In this document: piece by piece, positions 1-9,457 of the stretch
Layout of the letters: the number at the start of each line of letters is the position of its first letter
Position numbering within the stretch: position 1 is the first letter of the stretch
Translations under genes and position numbers: made by a program
From: Streptomyces odontomachi
GTDB lineage: Bacteria > Actinomycetota > Actinomycetes > Streptomycetales > Streptomycetaceae
Length of the DNA stretch: 64,000 nucleotides
Direction: 5' to 3'
NCBI RefSeq assembly: GCF_024435355.1
Contig: NZ_JAMJWG010000013.1
Span: 186,001 to 250,000 of the forward strand
Notes under the pieces: model-generated
Seen by the model: the letters and a program-made list of their open reading frames with translations, nothing else
Told to the model about the DNA's origin: nothing
Databases searched by the model: none

Positions 1-313
1 GCATCACCCGGGCCGGGCACCACCCGGGACCCTGGACCCGACCACCCGACCCCCCCCACCCGCGCCGGGCACCGGAGCGCGGACCGCCAGCGGCCCCCTT
101 TGCGTACCGTCAGCCGACCCTGGACCTCCCTTCACCTACTCGCCGGTAGCTCATGGAAGAGGGGATCCCTTCGGACATTCCGGGCGTTTCAGCGGCCTGT
201 TCGATGTCACTCGGCGGCCCCGGGAGAGGTAGGGTCGTACCCGGTCGGGGACAGGACATCCCATACAACTCGCCGGCCCCGCACAACCGGCGCACCAACG
301 AGGAGATCGGTAC
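1..313. other. Leader/promoter region of gap
   Basis: No convincing gene is seen here; the ORFs that cross it are shadows. The only coding signal is the purine-rich GAGGAGATCGG ribosome binding site immediately before the gap GTG start. A weak TAGGGT hexamer at 230-235 could be a -10 element, but no matching -35 is obvious. The first 75 bases are a run of C-rich short repeats. Confidence 0.5.
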
Positions 314-1318
<1,005 letters not shown>

Positions 1319-1365
1319 CCGATCGCCGACACGGCAGGCAGACGGCAGGCACAGCAATGCACTAG

Positions 1366-1408
1366 ACAGGGTCCGGACGTGCGCGATGGAGCGCCGCCCG
1401 GACCCTGT
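1366..1408 (+). terminator. Rho-independent-type hairpin after gap
   Basis: Perfect 11-bp arms ACAGGGTCCGG (1366-1376) and CCGGACCCTGT (1398-1408) enclose a 21-base loop, followed by TTCTCGTGTGTG. It lies 48 bases after the gap stop and before pgk, so it probably lowers read-through from gap into pgk. The rest of 1319-1571 holds no gene and presumably contains the pgk promoter. Confidence 0.75.
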
Positions 1409-1571
1409 TCTCGTGTGTGCGGCCCGCCTGTTCGCCGGCCGCACCGCCGGCCGCACCGCGGGCCGCTCGGAACCGGTGACGGGCGCGGGCCGTCCGTGCG
1501 GTCCCGGCGCCCGGGTGGCCCGGAGCACAGCGCCACTCAGAGCCCTCCTAGGAGCTTAGGGAAGCCCACTC

Positions 1572-2783
1572 ATGAAGACGATCGACGAACTTCTCACCGA
1601 AGGGGTCGACGGCACGCGGGTCTTCGTCCGCGCCGACCTGAACGTCCCCCTCGCCGACGGCACCATCACCGACGACGGCCGGATCCGTGCCGTCCTGCCC
1701 ACCGTCAAGGCGCTCGCCGAGGCGGGCGCCAAGGTGATCGTCGCCTCCCATCTCGGCCGTCCCAAGGGCGCGCCCGACCCGGCCTTCTCGCTGCTGCCCG
1801 CCGCCGTGCGGCTCGGTGAACTGCTCGGCACCCACGTCGCGTTCGCCCAGGACACCGTCGGCCCCGCCGCGCACGACGCGGTCAAGGGCCTGGAGCCCGG
1901 CCAGGTGGCGGTGATCGAGAACCTCCGCTTCAACCCCGGTGAGACCAGCAAGGACGACACCGAGCGCGCCCAGTTCGCCGACCAGCTCGCCGCCCTCGCC
2001 GACGCCTACGTGGGCGACGGCTTCGGCGCCGTGCACCGCAAGCACGCCTCCGTCTACGACCTGCCCGCCCGGCTGCCGCACTACGCGGGCTACCTCATCG
2101 CCACCGAGGTCGGCGTCCTGAAGAAGCTCACCGAGGACGTCAAGCGCCCCTACGCGGTCGTCCTGGGCGGTGCGAAGGTCTCCGACAAGCTCGGCGTCAT
2201 CGACCATCTCCTGGAGAAGGCCGACCGCATCCTCATCGGGGGCGGCATGGCCTACACCTTCCTCAAGGCCAAGGGCTACGAGGTCGGCGCCTCACTGCTC
2301 CAGGAGGACCAGATCCCGGCCGTCCAGGACTATCTGCGGCGCGCCGACGCGCGCGGCGTGGAGTTCGTGCTGCCCACCGACATCAAGGTGGCCGCCGAGT
2401 TCCCCGACCTGAAGACCAAGGCGCCCGCACACCCCACGACCGTCGCCGCCGACGCCATCCCCGGCGACCAGATGGGCCTGGACCTCGGCCCCGAGACCGC
2501 GAAGCGGTACGCAGCGAAGCTCGCCGACGCGGCCACCGTCTTCTGGAACGGCCCGATGGGTGTCTTCGAGCACCCCGACTACGCCGAGGGCACCAGGGCG
2601 GTCGCCCAGGCCCTCGTCGACTCCCAGGGGTTCACCGTCGTCGGTGGCGGTGACTCTGCCGCGGCCGTCCGGATTCTGGGCTTCGATGAGAATGCTTTCG
2701 GCCATATCTCGACCGGTGGTGGCGCCTCCCTCGAATACCTTGAGGGCAAGACGCTGCCCGGCCTCGCCGCACTGGAGAACTGA
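1572..2783 (+). CDS. pgk: Phosphoglycerate kinase
   Basis: Transfers phosphate from 1,3-bisphosphoglycerate to ADP, the first ATP-forming step of glycolysis. 403 aa, normal bacterial length. Recognisable motifs are RADLNVPL near the N-terminus (substrate arginine), SHLGRP, LGGAKVSDKLG, WNGPMGVFE and the nucleotide loop GGGDSAAAV near the C-terminus. The ATG start follows an AGGGAAG ribosome site. tpiA begins only 8 bases after its stop, so the two are almost certainly co-transcribed and translationally close. Confidence 0.97.
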   Translation: MKTIDELLTEGVDGTRVFVRADLNVPLADGTITDDGRIRAVLPTVKALAEAGAKVIVASHLGRPKGAPDPAFSLLPAAVRLGELLGTHVAFAQDTVGPAAHDAVKGLEPGQVAVIENLRFNPGETSKDDTERAQFADQLAALADAYVGDGFGAVHRKHASVYDLPARLPHYAGYLIATEVGVLKKLTEDVKRPYAVVLGGAKVSDKLGVIDHLLEKADRILIGGGMAYTFLKAKGYEVGASLLQEDQIPAVQDYLRRADARGVEFVLPTDIKVAAEFPDLKTKAPAHPTTVAADAIPGDQMGLDLGPETAKRYAAKLADAATVFWNGPMGVFEHPDYAEGTRAVAQALVDSQGFTVVGGGDSAAAVRILGFDENAFGHISTGGGASLEYLEGKTLPGLAALEN

Positions 2784-2791
2784 CACCTCAT

Positions 2792-3577
2792 ATGTCGAAC
2801 AACACCACCCGCACGCCCTTCATGGCGGGCAACTGGAAGATGAACCTCAACCACCTCGAGGCCATCGCCCACGTCCAGAAACTCGCCTTCGCCCTCTCCG
2901 ACAAGGACTACGACGCCGTCGAGGTCGCCGTCCTGCCACCCTTCACCGACCTGCGCTCCGTGCAGACCCTGGTCGACGGCGACAAGCTCGGGATCAAGTA
3001 CGGCGCCCAGGACATCTCCGCCCACGACTCCGGTGCCTACACCGGTGAGATCTCCGGCCCCATGCTCGCCAAGCTGAAGTGCAGCTACGTGGCCGTCGGC
3101 CACTCCGAGCGCCGCCAGTACCACGGCGAGACCGACGAGCTGTGCAACGCCAAGGTGAAGGCCGCCTTCAAGCACGGCCTGACGCCGATCCTGTGCGTCG
3201 GCGAGGCCCTGGAGACCCGCAAGGCCGGCCAGCAGGTGCCCTTCACGCTGAACCAGCTCGACGGCGCCCTCAAGGACGTCCCTGCCGAGCAGGCCGAATC
3301 CATCGTGATCGCCTACGAGCCCGTCTGGGCCATCGGCACCGGTGAGGTCGCCACCCCCGAGGACGCCCAGGAGGTCTGCGGGGCGATCCGCGGCCGGCTC
3401 GCCGAGCTGTACTCCCAGGACCTGGCCGACCAGGTCCGCATCCAGTACGGCGGCTCCGTGAAGTCCGGCAACATCGCCGCGATCATGGCGCAGGCCGACG
3501 TCGACGGTGCCCTGGTGGGCGGCGCCTCGCTGGACTCCGAGGAGTTCGTCAAGATCGTGCGGTTCCGCGACCAGTAG
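2792..3577 (+). CDS. tpiA: Triosephosphate isomerase
   Basis: Interconverts dihydroxyacetone phosphate and glyceraldehyde 3-phosphate. 261 aa TIM barrel with NWKMN (substrate Lys/Asn), the electrophilic His in VGHSERR, the catalytic Glu in AYEPVWAIGTG, and the C-terminal phosphate-binding YGGSVKSGN and GGASL. It is the second gene of the pgk-tpiA pair. Nested inverted repeats follow its stop and separate it from secG. Confidence 0.97.
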   Translation: MSNNTTRTPFMAGNWKMNLNHLEAIAHVQKLAFALSDKDYDAVEVAVLPPFTDLRSVQTLVDGDKLGIKYGAQDISAHDSGAYTGEISGPMLAKLKCSYVAVGHSERRQYHGETDELCNAKVKAAFKHGLTPILCVGEALETRKAGQQVPFTLNQLDGALKDVPAEQAESIVIAYEPVWAIGTGEVATPEDAQEVCGAIRGRLAELYSQDLADQVRIQYGGSVKSGNIAAIMAQADVDGALVGGASLDSEEFVKIVRFRDQ

Positions 3578-3592
3578 CACCCGACCGTCCCG

Positions 3593-3659
3593 GTCGTGAC
3601 CACGGGTGCGTGCCCACTGGCTCAGGGTGCGCACCCGTGACGGCCCGACCGGTCACGAC
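3593..3659 (+). terminator. Nested inverted repeats between tpiA and secG
   Basis: Outer arms GTCGTGACC (3593-3601) and GGTCACGAC (3651-3659) enclose inner arms ACGGGTGCG (3602-3610) and CGCACCCGT (3630-3638), giving a long hairpin just after tpiA. There is no U-run, which is common for Streptomyces terminators. A TTGACA hexamer at 3679-3684 further on may belong to the secG promoter, but its spacing to the TACCCT at 3696 is too short to be sure. Confidence 0.6.
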
Positions 3660-3790
3660 TACCGGCGGTGTGTAGGCGTTGACAGCGATCCGTCGTACCC
3701 TGTCGGGGGCCGGGCAGGCAGTGCGCCCCGAGAGGCACTGTCCGTGCGGCCCCGTGTCGTCCATCCTTATCCGAGGAAGTTGGTCCAGCC

Positions 3791-4015
3791 GTGGTTCTGG
3801 GGTTCTCGATCGCCCTGATTATCTTCAGCCTGCTGCTGATGCTGCTGGTGCTGATGCACAAGGGGAAGGGCGGCGGCCTCTCCGACATGTTCGGTGGCGG
3901 CATGCAGTCGTCCGTCGGTGGCTCGTCGGTCGCCGAGCGCAATCTGGACCGCATCACGGTGGTGATCCTGCTGCTGTGGACGGCGTGCATCGTCGTGCTC
4001 GGCATCCTGATGTGA
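3791..4015 (+). CDS. secG: Preprotein translocase subunit SecG
   Basis: Small membrane subunit of the SecYEG channel, 74 aa with a GTG start. Two hydrophobic segments (about residues 2-22 and 53-73) flank a Gly/Ser-rich cytoplasmic loop containing HKGKGGGLSDMFGGG, the signature of the family. It follows tpiA as it usually does in actinobacteria, although its function is unrelated to glycolysis. Confidence 0.93.
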   Translation: MVLGFSIALIIFSLLLMLLVLMHKGKGGGLSDMFGGGMQSSVGGSSVAERNLDRITVVILLLWTACIVVLGILM

Positions 4016-4242
4016 CACCACGGCCGCGGACGGCGGCCCGCGGTGACACGAGTGCACGCACCTACCCGCGTCCCCTTGTCACGTAGGCATCCCCAGGCGC
4101 GGCCTATGATGAGGCCCGCGTGCGGGGGACGGGGTAACTCCTCTCACTGGACGCGCGTTGGGCCTTACGTAGACTTGAGGCCCCGCAGTGGAGCGGAGAA
4201 GTGGACTCGCTCCGCGGCACCATCACGCAGGGAGTTACGACC

Positions 4243-4578
4243 GTGGCAAGTGGCAACGCGATCCGTGGAAGCCGGGTCGGAGCGGGGCCGATGGGCGAGG
4301 CCGAGCGCGGCGAGTCCGCGCCACGTCTCCGCGTCTCCTTCTGGTGCTCGAACGGGCACGAGACCCAGCCGAGTTTCGCAAGCGACGCGCAGGTCCCCGA
4401 GACCTGGGACTGTCCACGCTGCGGCTTTCCGGCCGGGCAGGACCGGGACAACCCGCCCGACCCGCCGCGCACCGAGCCGTACAAGACACATCTTGCCTAT
4501 GTGCGCGAGCGACGCAGCGACGCCGACGGGGAAGCAATCCTCGCGGAGGCGCTCGCGAAACTCCGCGGCGAGATCTAG
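4243..4578 (+). CDS. rbpB: RbpA-family RNA polymerase-binding protein (RbpB-type paralogue)
   Basis: 111 aa. It has the RbpA layout: an N-terminal tail (ASGNAIRGSRVG), a zinc-binding core with Cys35, His39, Cys57 and Cys60 (CSNGH and CPRCG), a basic linker, and a C-terminal helical sigma-interaction segment KTHLAYVRERRSDADGE. Principal RbpA proteins have RTHWDMLMERR at that place, so this looks like the second Streptomyces paralogue rather than the main RbpA. Such proteins bind RNA polymerase with the principal sigma factor and stimulate initiation. The GTG at 4243 is preferred over the in-frame GTG at 4201 because GGGAG precedes it and it gives the conserved N-terminus. The paralogue name is from memory of the family. 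Confidence 0.85.
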   Translation: MASGNAIRGSRVGAGPMGEAERGESAPRLRVSFWCSNGHETQPSFASDAQVPETWDCPRCGFPAGQDRDNPPDPPRTEPYKTHLAYVRERRSDADGEAILAEALAKLRGEI

Positions 4579-4583
4579 CCATT

Positions 4584-4621
4584 GAGGCCCGCCAGGACGC
4601 TTGGGCGTCCTGGCGGGCCTC
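4584..4621. terminator. Strong bidirectional hairpin between rbpB and the chitinase gene
   Basis: Perfect 17-bp arms (4584-4600 and 4605-4621; GAGGCCCGCCAGGACGC and its complement) with a TTGG loop lie 5 bases after the rbpB stop and downstream of the convergent chitinase gene. The length and position make it a shared terminator. Confidence 0.88.
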
Positions 4622-4772
4622 CTGCGTTCCGTCTGCGCGCCTCTGTAGCCGCCGGAGCGCTACTCCTGCGTGCCCGTCCCGTGCGCCGCGCCCGTGCCCT
4701 CCTGAGGCCATGAGTCCGCGGTGCGGCGCAGTCGTGTGACCACGCCGCACCGTACGGCGACAGGCATGCGGC

Positions 4773-6017
4773 TCAGCAGGGGCCGAGGTCCTCCCAGTTG
4801 CCCCACTCGCCGGTGTCCTTCGGCGCGGTGCCGGTCGTCCACCACCGGGCCTGCCAGAGGTGACCCTCGTACGACACCTGGTCGCCGGCCGTGTAGACGG
4901 CGCTGGCCTCATAGGGGGCCGCCGTGCACGTCCCGTCGCCTCCGTCGTCACCGCCGTTCCCGCCGGTGTTGCCGGTGCCGCCGGTGAACGGCTCGAAGAT
5001 GTGCGAGAAGGCCCAGGTGTCCTGCTCGATGCCGGAGCAGCCATCACTGGCGCCGCCGCCCGGGCAACCGCCGTTGTCGCGTTGCAGCGCCCAGAACGCG
5101 ATCGTGTCGACGCCCTTGGAGACCGCCCAGTCGTAGACCTCGGTGGCGTCGGCCAGGGTGAAGGTCTCCGCCGGGCCGTAGTCGTCGACGCCCGGCATCT
5201 CCGTGATGCCGACCATGCCCCAGAGGTCGGCGGACGAGGTGTTCGGGTAGAGGCCGGCCAGTTGGTCGTGCAGCCCCTGGGCGGCCGACTGGGTGTCGTC
5301 CGCCATCTGGTGCGGGTCGGCGCCGTCGTAGTAGTCGAACGTCATGATGTTGGCGACGTCCACCCGGGTGCCGTTGCTCACGGCGTTGCGCAGGACGGCG
5401 AGCGCGTCGGAGGCCAGCCCGCCGGTCGTCGTCGGCAGGGTGTAGGAGACCTGGAGCGTGCGCCCGTTGGCCGCCGCCCAGTCCTCGACCTGCTTGATCG
5501 CCTTGTTCCGCCGGTCGATGCCCGCGCTGTTGTTCAGCGAGTCGGCCTCGATGTCCATGTCGAGTCGGGTGATGTCGTAGGCCGAGATCACCTGCTCGTA
5601 CACGGCGGCGATCTTGCTCACGTCGGTGCAGCTGTCGGCGATCTCGGTGTTGGTGGTGTCCGCGGTGTAGCCGCCGAACGAGGGGATGACGTCGCCGCCC
5701 CTGTCCTGGATGGTCGCGATGTCGTCGCCGAAGGTGGCCGAGGTGAGCGGGGACCCGCTGTCACCGTTCCAGTAGGCCGTGCAGGATCCGGCGGACGCCG
5801 TCTGGATGAACGCCATCGTCAGGTGTGAGGCTCCCGACTCGGCGCTCAGCGCGGCGGGGCTGTCGCCGTTCCAGGCCTCGAAGTACGGGGCGAAGACATG
5901 GGCCGGCAGCGGCGTCGCCGCCTGGGCGGTGCCCGTGCTCAGCGCGGTCAGCCCCGCACCGGCCAGGGCCAGTGCGGCCGCCGTCAGCAGGGCTCTGAGC
6001 GATCGTGTGCGTCTCAT
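4773..6017 (-). CDS. Secreted GH18 chitinase with C-terminal chitin-binding domain
   Basis: Extracellular chitin-degrading enzyme, 414 aa. Residues 1-34 are a signal peptide (MRRTRSLRALL, hydrophobic core, AQA cleavage site). The GH18 barrel follows, with the catalytic Asp/Asp/Glu in RLDMDIEA and the beta-strand motif IMTFDYYDG. After a Gly/Asp-rich linker (about residues 345-365) comes a CBM5/12-type module with YTAGDQVSYEGHLWQARWWT. The start at 6017 is chosen because it begins the signal peptide; the open frame runs further upstream without coding character. A DasR-type operator and promoter lie upstream, so expression is probably controlled by N-acetylglucosamine or chitin. Confidence 0.93.
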   Translation of the reverse strand: MRRTRSLRALLTAAALALAGAGLTALSTGTAQAATPLPAHVFAPYFEAWNGDSPAALSAESGASHLTMAFIQTASAGSCTAYWNGDSGSPLTSATFGDDIATIQDRGGDVIPSFGGYTADTTNTEIADSCTDVSKIAAVYEQVISAYDITRLDMDIEADSLNNSAGIDRRNKAIKQVEDWAAANGRTLQVSYTLPTTTGGLASDALAVLRNAVSNGTRVDVANIMTFDYYDGADPHQMADDTQSAAQGLHDQLAGLYPNTSSADLWGMVGITEMPGVDDYGPAETFTLADATEVYDWAVSKGVDTIAFWALQRDNGGCPGGGASDGCSGIEQDTWAFSHIFEPFTGGTGNTGGNGGDDGGDGTCTAAPYEASAVYTAGDQVSYEGHLWQARWWTTGTAPKDTGEWGNWEDLGPC

Positions 6018-6112
6018 GGCGTGTCCCAGCGGTGAGTGGGGGAGTGGGAAGTGCCCGTGGCCGCCCGCCGGCTCCGTGCGCCGACGGGCCGGGCGACAGT
6101 GCTCGACACAGA

Positions 6113-6168
6113 AGTAGGCCAGCGCCCCCGGGATGGTCAATGGTCTGGACCAAATTGGATGAGACCAA
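6113..6168 (-). promoter_or_regulatory. Chitinase promoter with DasR-type dre site and direct repeats
   Basis: On the minus strand TTGGTCTCATCCAA (complement of 6155-6168) is followed by TGGTCCAGACCA (complement of 6141-6152), then TTGACC (6135-6140), an 18-base spacer and TACTTC. TGGTCCAGACCA matches the core of the known Streptomyces dre site bound by the GntR regulator DasR, and paired TGGTC-containing direct repeats are typical of Streptomyces chitinase promoters. The identification of the site is from the motif; binding is inferred. Confidence 0.82.
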
Positions 6169-6263
6169 TTTTCGGGCCATGTCGCTGACCAGCGGTTCAC
6201 CCGTACGCCGGGGTGTCGCCGCAGGGGCCATGTGCCCGGCCGGGGCGCCATGCCGCGCACCCG

Positions 6264-6390
6264 TTGCGACACCTTCGGCACCTATAGTGTGTGGGCCCGC
6301 GGGAATGTGGGGACCCCGTTGCCCGGTGGCTCCTGCCGGGGTCGGTGGCTCCGGCGGGCGGGCGGTACGCACGGCTCGTACGAGAGAAGG
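6264..6390 (+). promoter_or_regulatory. Candidate pgi promoter and ribosome site
   Basis: A good -10 element TATAGT sits at 6283-6288, but the nearest TTGCGA (6264-6269) is only 13 bases away, so the -35 is uncertain. GAGAGAAGG (6382-6390) is the ribosome binding site that fixes the pgi ATG at 6403. The rest of the 385-base divergent spacer holds the chitinase control region. Confidence 0.5.
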
Positions 6391-6402
6391 CTGAAGTCCG
6401 AC

Positions 6403-8055
6403 ATGAACGCAGACAGCCGAGCCAGGCTCAACCAGACGCCCGCGTGGACGGCTCTGGTCAAGCACCGTGAAGAGCTGGGAGACGTGCAGCTGCGCGAGCT
6501 GTTCGACGCCGACCCCGAGCGCGGCACGAGGTACACCCTCCAGGTCGGCGATCTGTACATCGACTACTCCAAGCACCTCGTCACCGACGAGACGCTGGGC
6601 CTGTTGCAGGAACTGGCCGCCGCCACCGGCGTGGCCGAGCTGCGTGACGCGATGTTCCGCGGTGACAAGATCAACACGACCGAGCACCGTGCCGTGCTGC
6701 ACACCGCTCTGCGCCTGCCGAGCGACACCGTCGTCGAGGTCGACGGTCAGAACGTCGTCCCCGAAGTGCACGCCGTGCTCACGAAGATGCGCTCCTTCTC
6801 CGACCGCGTCCGGTCGGGCGAGTGGACCGGCCACACCGGAAAGCGCATCAAGAACGTCGTCAACATCGGCATCGGCGGCTCGGACCTCGGCCCCGCGATG
6901 GCCTACGAGGCGCTGCGCCCGTACGCGGACCGGGGCCTGACCGTCCGTTTCGTCTCGAACGTGGACGGCGCCGACCTGCACGAGGCGCTGCGGGACCTGG
7001 ACGCCGCCGAGACGCTGTTCATCATCGCCTCGAAGACCTTCACCACCATCGAGACGATCACCAACGCCACGTCCGCGCGCACCTGGCTGCTCTCGGAGCT
7101 GAACGCCGGTCAGGAGGCCGTCGCCAAGCACTTCGTGGCGCTGTCGACGAACGCCGAGAAGGTCGCCGACTTCGGCATCGACACGGACAACATGTTTGAG
7201 TTCTGGGACTGGGTAGGGGGCCGCTACTCCTACGACTCCGCCATCGGCCTCTCCCTGATGATCGCCATCGGCCCCGACCGCTTCCAGGAGATGCTGGACG
7301 GCTTCCACCTGGTCGACCGCCACTTCCGCGCGGCCCCGCCCGAGCAGAACGCGCCGCTGCTGATGGGTCTGCTCGGCATCTGGTACGACAACTTCCACGA
7401 CGCCCAGTCCCACGCGGTGCTGCCGTACTCGCACTACCTGTCCAAGTTCACCGCGTACCTCCAGCAACTGGACATGGAGTCCAACGGCAAGCACGTCGAC
7501 CGCGACGGCCACGAGGTCGACTGGCAGACCGGCCCGGTCGTCTGGGGCACCCCCGGCACCAACGGCCAGCACGCCTACTTCCAGCTGCTCCACCAGGGCA
7601 CCAAGCTCGTACCCGCCGACTTCATCGGCTTCGCGGAGCCCGTCGCCGACCTCGCGCCGGCGCTCGTCCCGCAGCACGACCTGCTGATGGCCAACTTCTT
7701 CGCCCAGACCCAGGCGCTGGCCTTCGGTAAGACGCCCGACGAGGTCCGCGCGGAAGGCGTGCCCGAGGACCTGGTCCCGCACAAGACCTTCAAGGGCAAC
7801 CGCCCGACCACCACCATCCTCGCGAGCACCCTGACCCCGTCCGTACTGGGCCAGCTCATCGCCCTCTACGAGCACAAGGTCTTCGTCCAGGGCGCGGTGT
7901 GGAACATCGACTCCTTCGACCAGTGGGGCGTCGAACTCGGCAAGGTCCTCGCCAAGCGCATCGAGCCGGCCCTCACGGAAGGTGCGGCGGTGCCCGGTCT
8001 CGATCCGTCCACCACCGCGCTGGTGGGGCGGTACCGGAAGATGCGCGGGCGGTAG
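6403..8055 (+). CDS. pgi: Glucose-6-phosphate isomerase
   Basis: Interconverts glucose 6-phosphate and fructose 6-phosphate, linking glycolysis with the pentose phosphate operon nearby. 550 aa, the normal length of the large bacterial type. Signatures are NIGIGGSDLGPAMAYEAL, the phosphate-binding SKTFTTIET, GGRYSYDSAIGLS, and near the C-terminus the QWGVELGK motif with its conserved lysine. The ATG at 6403 is preceded by GAGAGAAGG; the longer open frame upstream is not conserved. Synteny with other Streptomyces supports a housekeeping role. Confidence 0.97.
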   Translation: MNADSRARLNQTPAWTALVKHREELGDVQLRELFDADPERGTRYTLQVGDLYIDYSKHLVTDETLGLLQELAAATGVAELRDAMFRGDKINTTEHRAVLHTALRLPSDTVVEVDGQNVVPEVHAVLTKMRSFSDRVRSGEWTGHTGKRIKNVVNIGIGGSDLGPAMAYEALRPYADRGLTVRFVSNVDGADLHEALRDLDAAETLFIIASKTFTTIETITNATSARTWLLSELNAGQEAVAKHFVALSTNAEKVADFGIDTDNMFEFWDWVGGRYSYDSAIGLSLMIAIGPDRFQEMLDGFHLVDRHFRAAPPEQNAPLLMGLLGIWYDNFHDAQSHAVLPYSHYLSKFTAYLQQLDMESNGKHVDRDGHEVDWQTGPVVWGTPGTNGQHAYFQLLHQGTKLVPADFIGFAEPVADLAPALVPQHDLLMANFFAQTQALAFGKTPDEVRAEGVPEDLVPHKTFKGNRPTTTILASTLTPSVLGQLIALYEHKVFVQGAVWNIDSFDQWGVELGKVLAKRIEPALTEGAAVPGLDPSTTALVGRYRKMRGR

Positions 8056-8079
8056 GCGCAACGGCGCACGCGGGCCGCA

Positions 8080-8119
8080 CGGCTCCTCGCCCGGCAGGTC
8101 GCTGCCGGGCGGGGAGCCG
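8080..8119 (+). terminator. Hairpin terminator after pgi
   Basis: CGGCTCC-T-CGCCCGGCAG (8080-8097) pairs with CTGCCGGGCG-G-GGAGCCG (8102-8119) across a 4-base loop, followed by CCGCCTTTTCC. It begins 25 bases after the pgi stop. Confidence 0.85.
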
Positions 8120-8186
8120 CCGCCTTTTCCTGGCCGGAAGGCGAAGCCTGGAGGGCGGCTCGAGCGTCCCCGCGGCCCCGGCCATC

Positions 8187-8202
8187 TTTACATCGTTGTA
8201 AA
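8187..8202 (+). promoter_or_regulatory. LacI/GalR-type operator palindrome upstream of the secreted propeller protein
   Basis: TTTACATCGTTGTAAA is a palindrome with perfect 6-bp arms (TTTACA/TGTAAA) around a 4-base centre, 58 bases before the start codon at 8261. Palindromes of this shape with a central CG are typical LacI/GalR-family operators in actinobacteria, usually in front of sugar-utilisation genes. No LacI-family gene lies in the window, so the regulator would act from elsewhere. Confidence 0.65.
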
Positions 8203-8260
8203 CGACTCCTACGCTGACGCTGCCCCGGTTCCTCCTCCCCCCCCACCAACCGGAGTTCCC

Positions 8261-9457
8261 ATGATCGTCGGCTCCCGGCGGATCACCGCCTCCGCACGCC
8301 TCACGCGTCACTCGGCCCTGACGGCGCTCCTGCTCGTCCTCGTCGCAGGGCTGCTCAGCTTCCACGCACCTCCCGCGTCCGCCGCGAGCGGCACGCTGCT
8401 ACGGGACGGCACCGGGCTGTACCCGCGTGCCGTGCGGCTGGAGCACAGCGGTGCCGACAACGGGCGGATCCTCGCGTCCGTGGTCACCTTCGACGGCAAC
8501 AACGGGTTGGGCGCCGTCTACGAGAGCACCGACGACGGCGGGTCCTTCCGCCAGGTCGGCACGGTCGGCGATCCCCAGGCGGCCGGCGGCCGGGGCCTGT
8601 GCTGCTCGACGCTGTTCGAACTGCCGCAGCAGGTCGGCGGGTTGCCGGCCGGCACGCTGCTGTGGGCCGCGTCCGTCGGACAGGACACCGCAGACCGCCG
8701 CATGTCGATCCGCGTCTTCGCCAGCACGGACGTGGGCCGCAGCTGGTCGTACCTGTCCACCGTCGCCACCGCACCGAACGACCGCGGGCTGTGGGAGCCG
8801 GAGTTCTCCGTCGACGCGCAGGGCAACCTGGTCTGCCACTACTCCGACGAGACCGACGGCACGCACAGCCAGAAACTGGTGGCCGCCCGCACGTCGGACG
8901 GTGTCACCTGGACCGGTCACCACGACACCGTGGCCAGCGCGCTCGGCTCGGACCGGCCCGGGATGGCGGTCGTGCGGAAGCTGCCGAACGGCAGCTACTT
9001 CATGACGTACGAGATCTGCGCCGCCGCGGGCCAGTACGTGTGCGTGGTGCACTACCGGACCTCGGCGGACGGCTGGGACTGGGGCGACCCGACCTATCTC
9101 GGCATCCGCCCCGAGACCGCGGACGGCAAGTACTTCAAGCACGCCCCGACGGTCGCGTGGTCGCCCGAGCCGGGCAATCCGCAGGGGAAGCTGTTTCTGG
9201 TCGGCCAGGTGATGTACAACCGGGACGGCACCGTGGCCTCCGGGAGCGGGCGCACCATCTGGACCAACAGCGCCGGTGGCACGGGTGCGTGGCGTGAGGT
9301 GGCCGCGCCGGTCGCGGTGGACTCGTCCACCGTCGACTACTGCCCCAACTACAGTTCCGCGCTGTTGCCCTCGGCGGATGGCACGCGGGTGTTGGAGATC
9401 GCCACGGACTATGCCGGTACGGTGTGCAAGCCGTACTTCGCCACGGGCGCCGGCTGA
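8261..9457 (+). CDS. Secreted Asp-box beta-propeller protein (sialidase-like fold; putative glycoside hydrolase)
   Basis: 398 aa with an N-terminal signal peptide (about residues 1-45, ending ASAAS). The mature part has repeated Asp-box motifs, SxDxGxSF/W, seen in YESTDDGGSFRQVG and FASTDVGRSWSYL, spaced as in six-bladed sialidase-fold propellers. Cysteine pairs (CC near residue 113, CAAAGQYVC, CPN/CKP) suggest extracellular disulfides. The exact substrate cannot be read from the sequence; exo-arabinanase (GH93-like) or other exo-glycosidase activity are possibilities, sialidase activity is less certain. The upstream LacI-type operator points to sugar-induced expression. Confidence 0.7.
   Translation: MIVGSRRITASARLTRHSALTALLLVLVAGLLSFHAPPASAASGTLLRDGTGLYPRAVRLEHSGADNGRILASVVTFDGNNGLGAVYESTDDGGSFRQVGTVGDPQAAGGRGLCCSTLFELPQQVGGLPAGTLLWAASVGQDTADRRMSIRVFASTDVGRSWSYLSTVATAPNDRGLWEPEFSVDAQGNLVCHYSDETDGTHSQKLVAARTSDGVTWTGHHDTVASALGSDRPGMAVVRKLPNGSYFMTYEICAAAGQYVCVVHYRTSADGWDWGDPTYLGIRPETADGKYFKHAPTVAWSPEPGNPQGKLFLVGQVMYNRDGTVASGSGRTIWTNSAGGTGAWREVAAPVAVDSSTVDYCPNYSSALLPSADGTRVLEIATDYAGTVCKPYFATGAG

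Noticed and set aside
3679..3701. secG promoter TTGACA with TACCCT
   Set aside because: The spacer of 11 bases is too short for a sigma70-type promoter, so only noted.
4201..4242. Earlier GTG start for the RbpA-family protein
   Set aside because: It adds 14 non-conserved residues; the GTG at 4243 has a ribosome site and gives the family N-terminus.
5761..8061. 766-codon minus-strand ORF opposite pgi
   Set aside because: Shadow of pgi in the complementary frame, with Arg/Gly/Val-rich composition and no motif.
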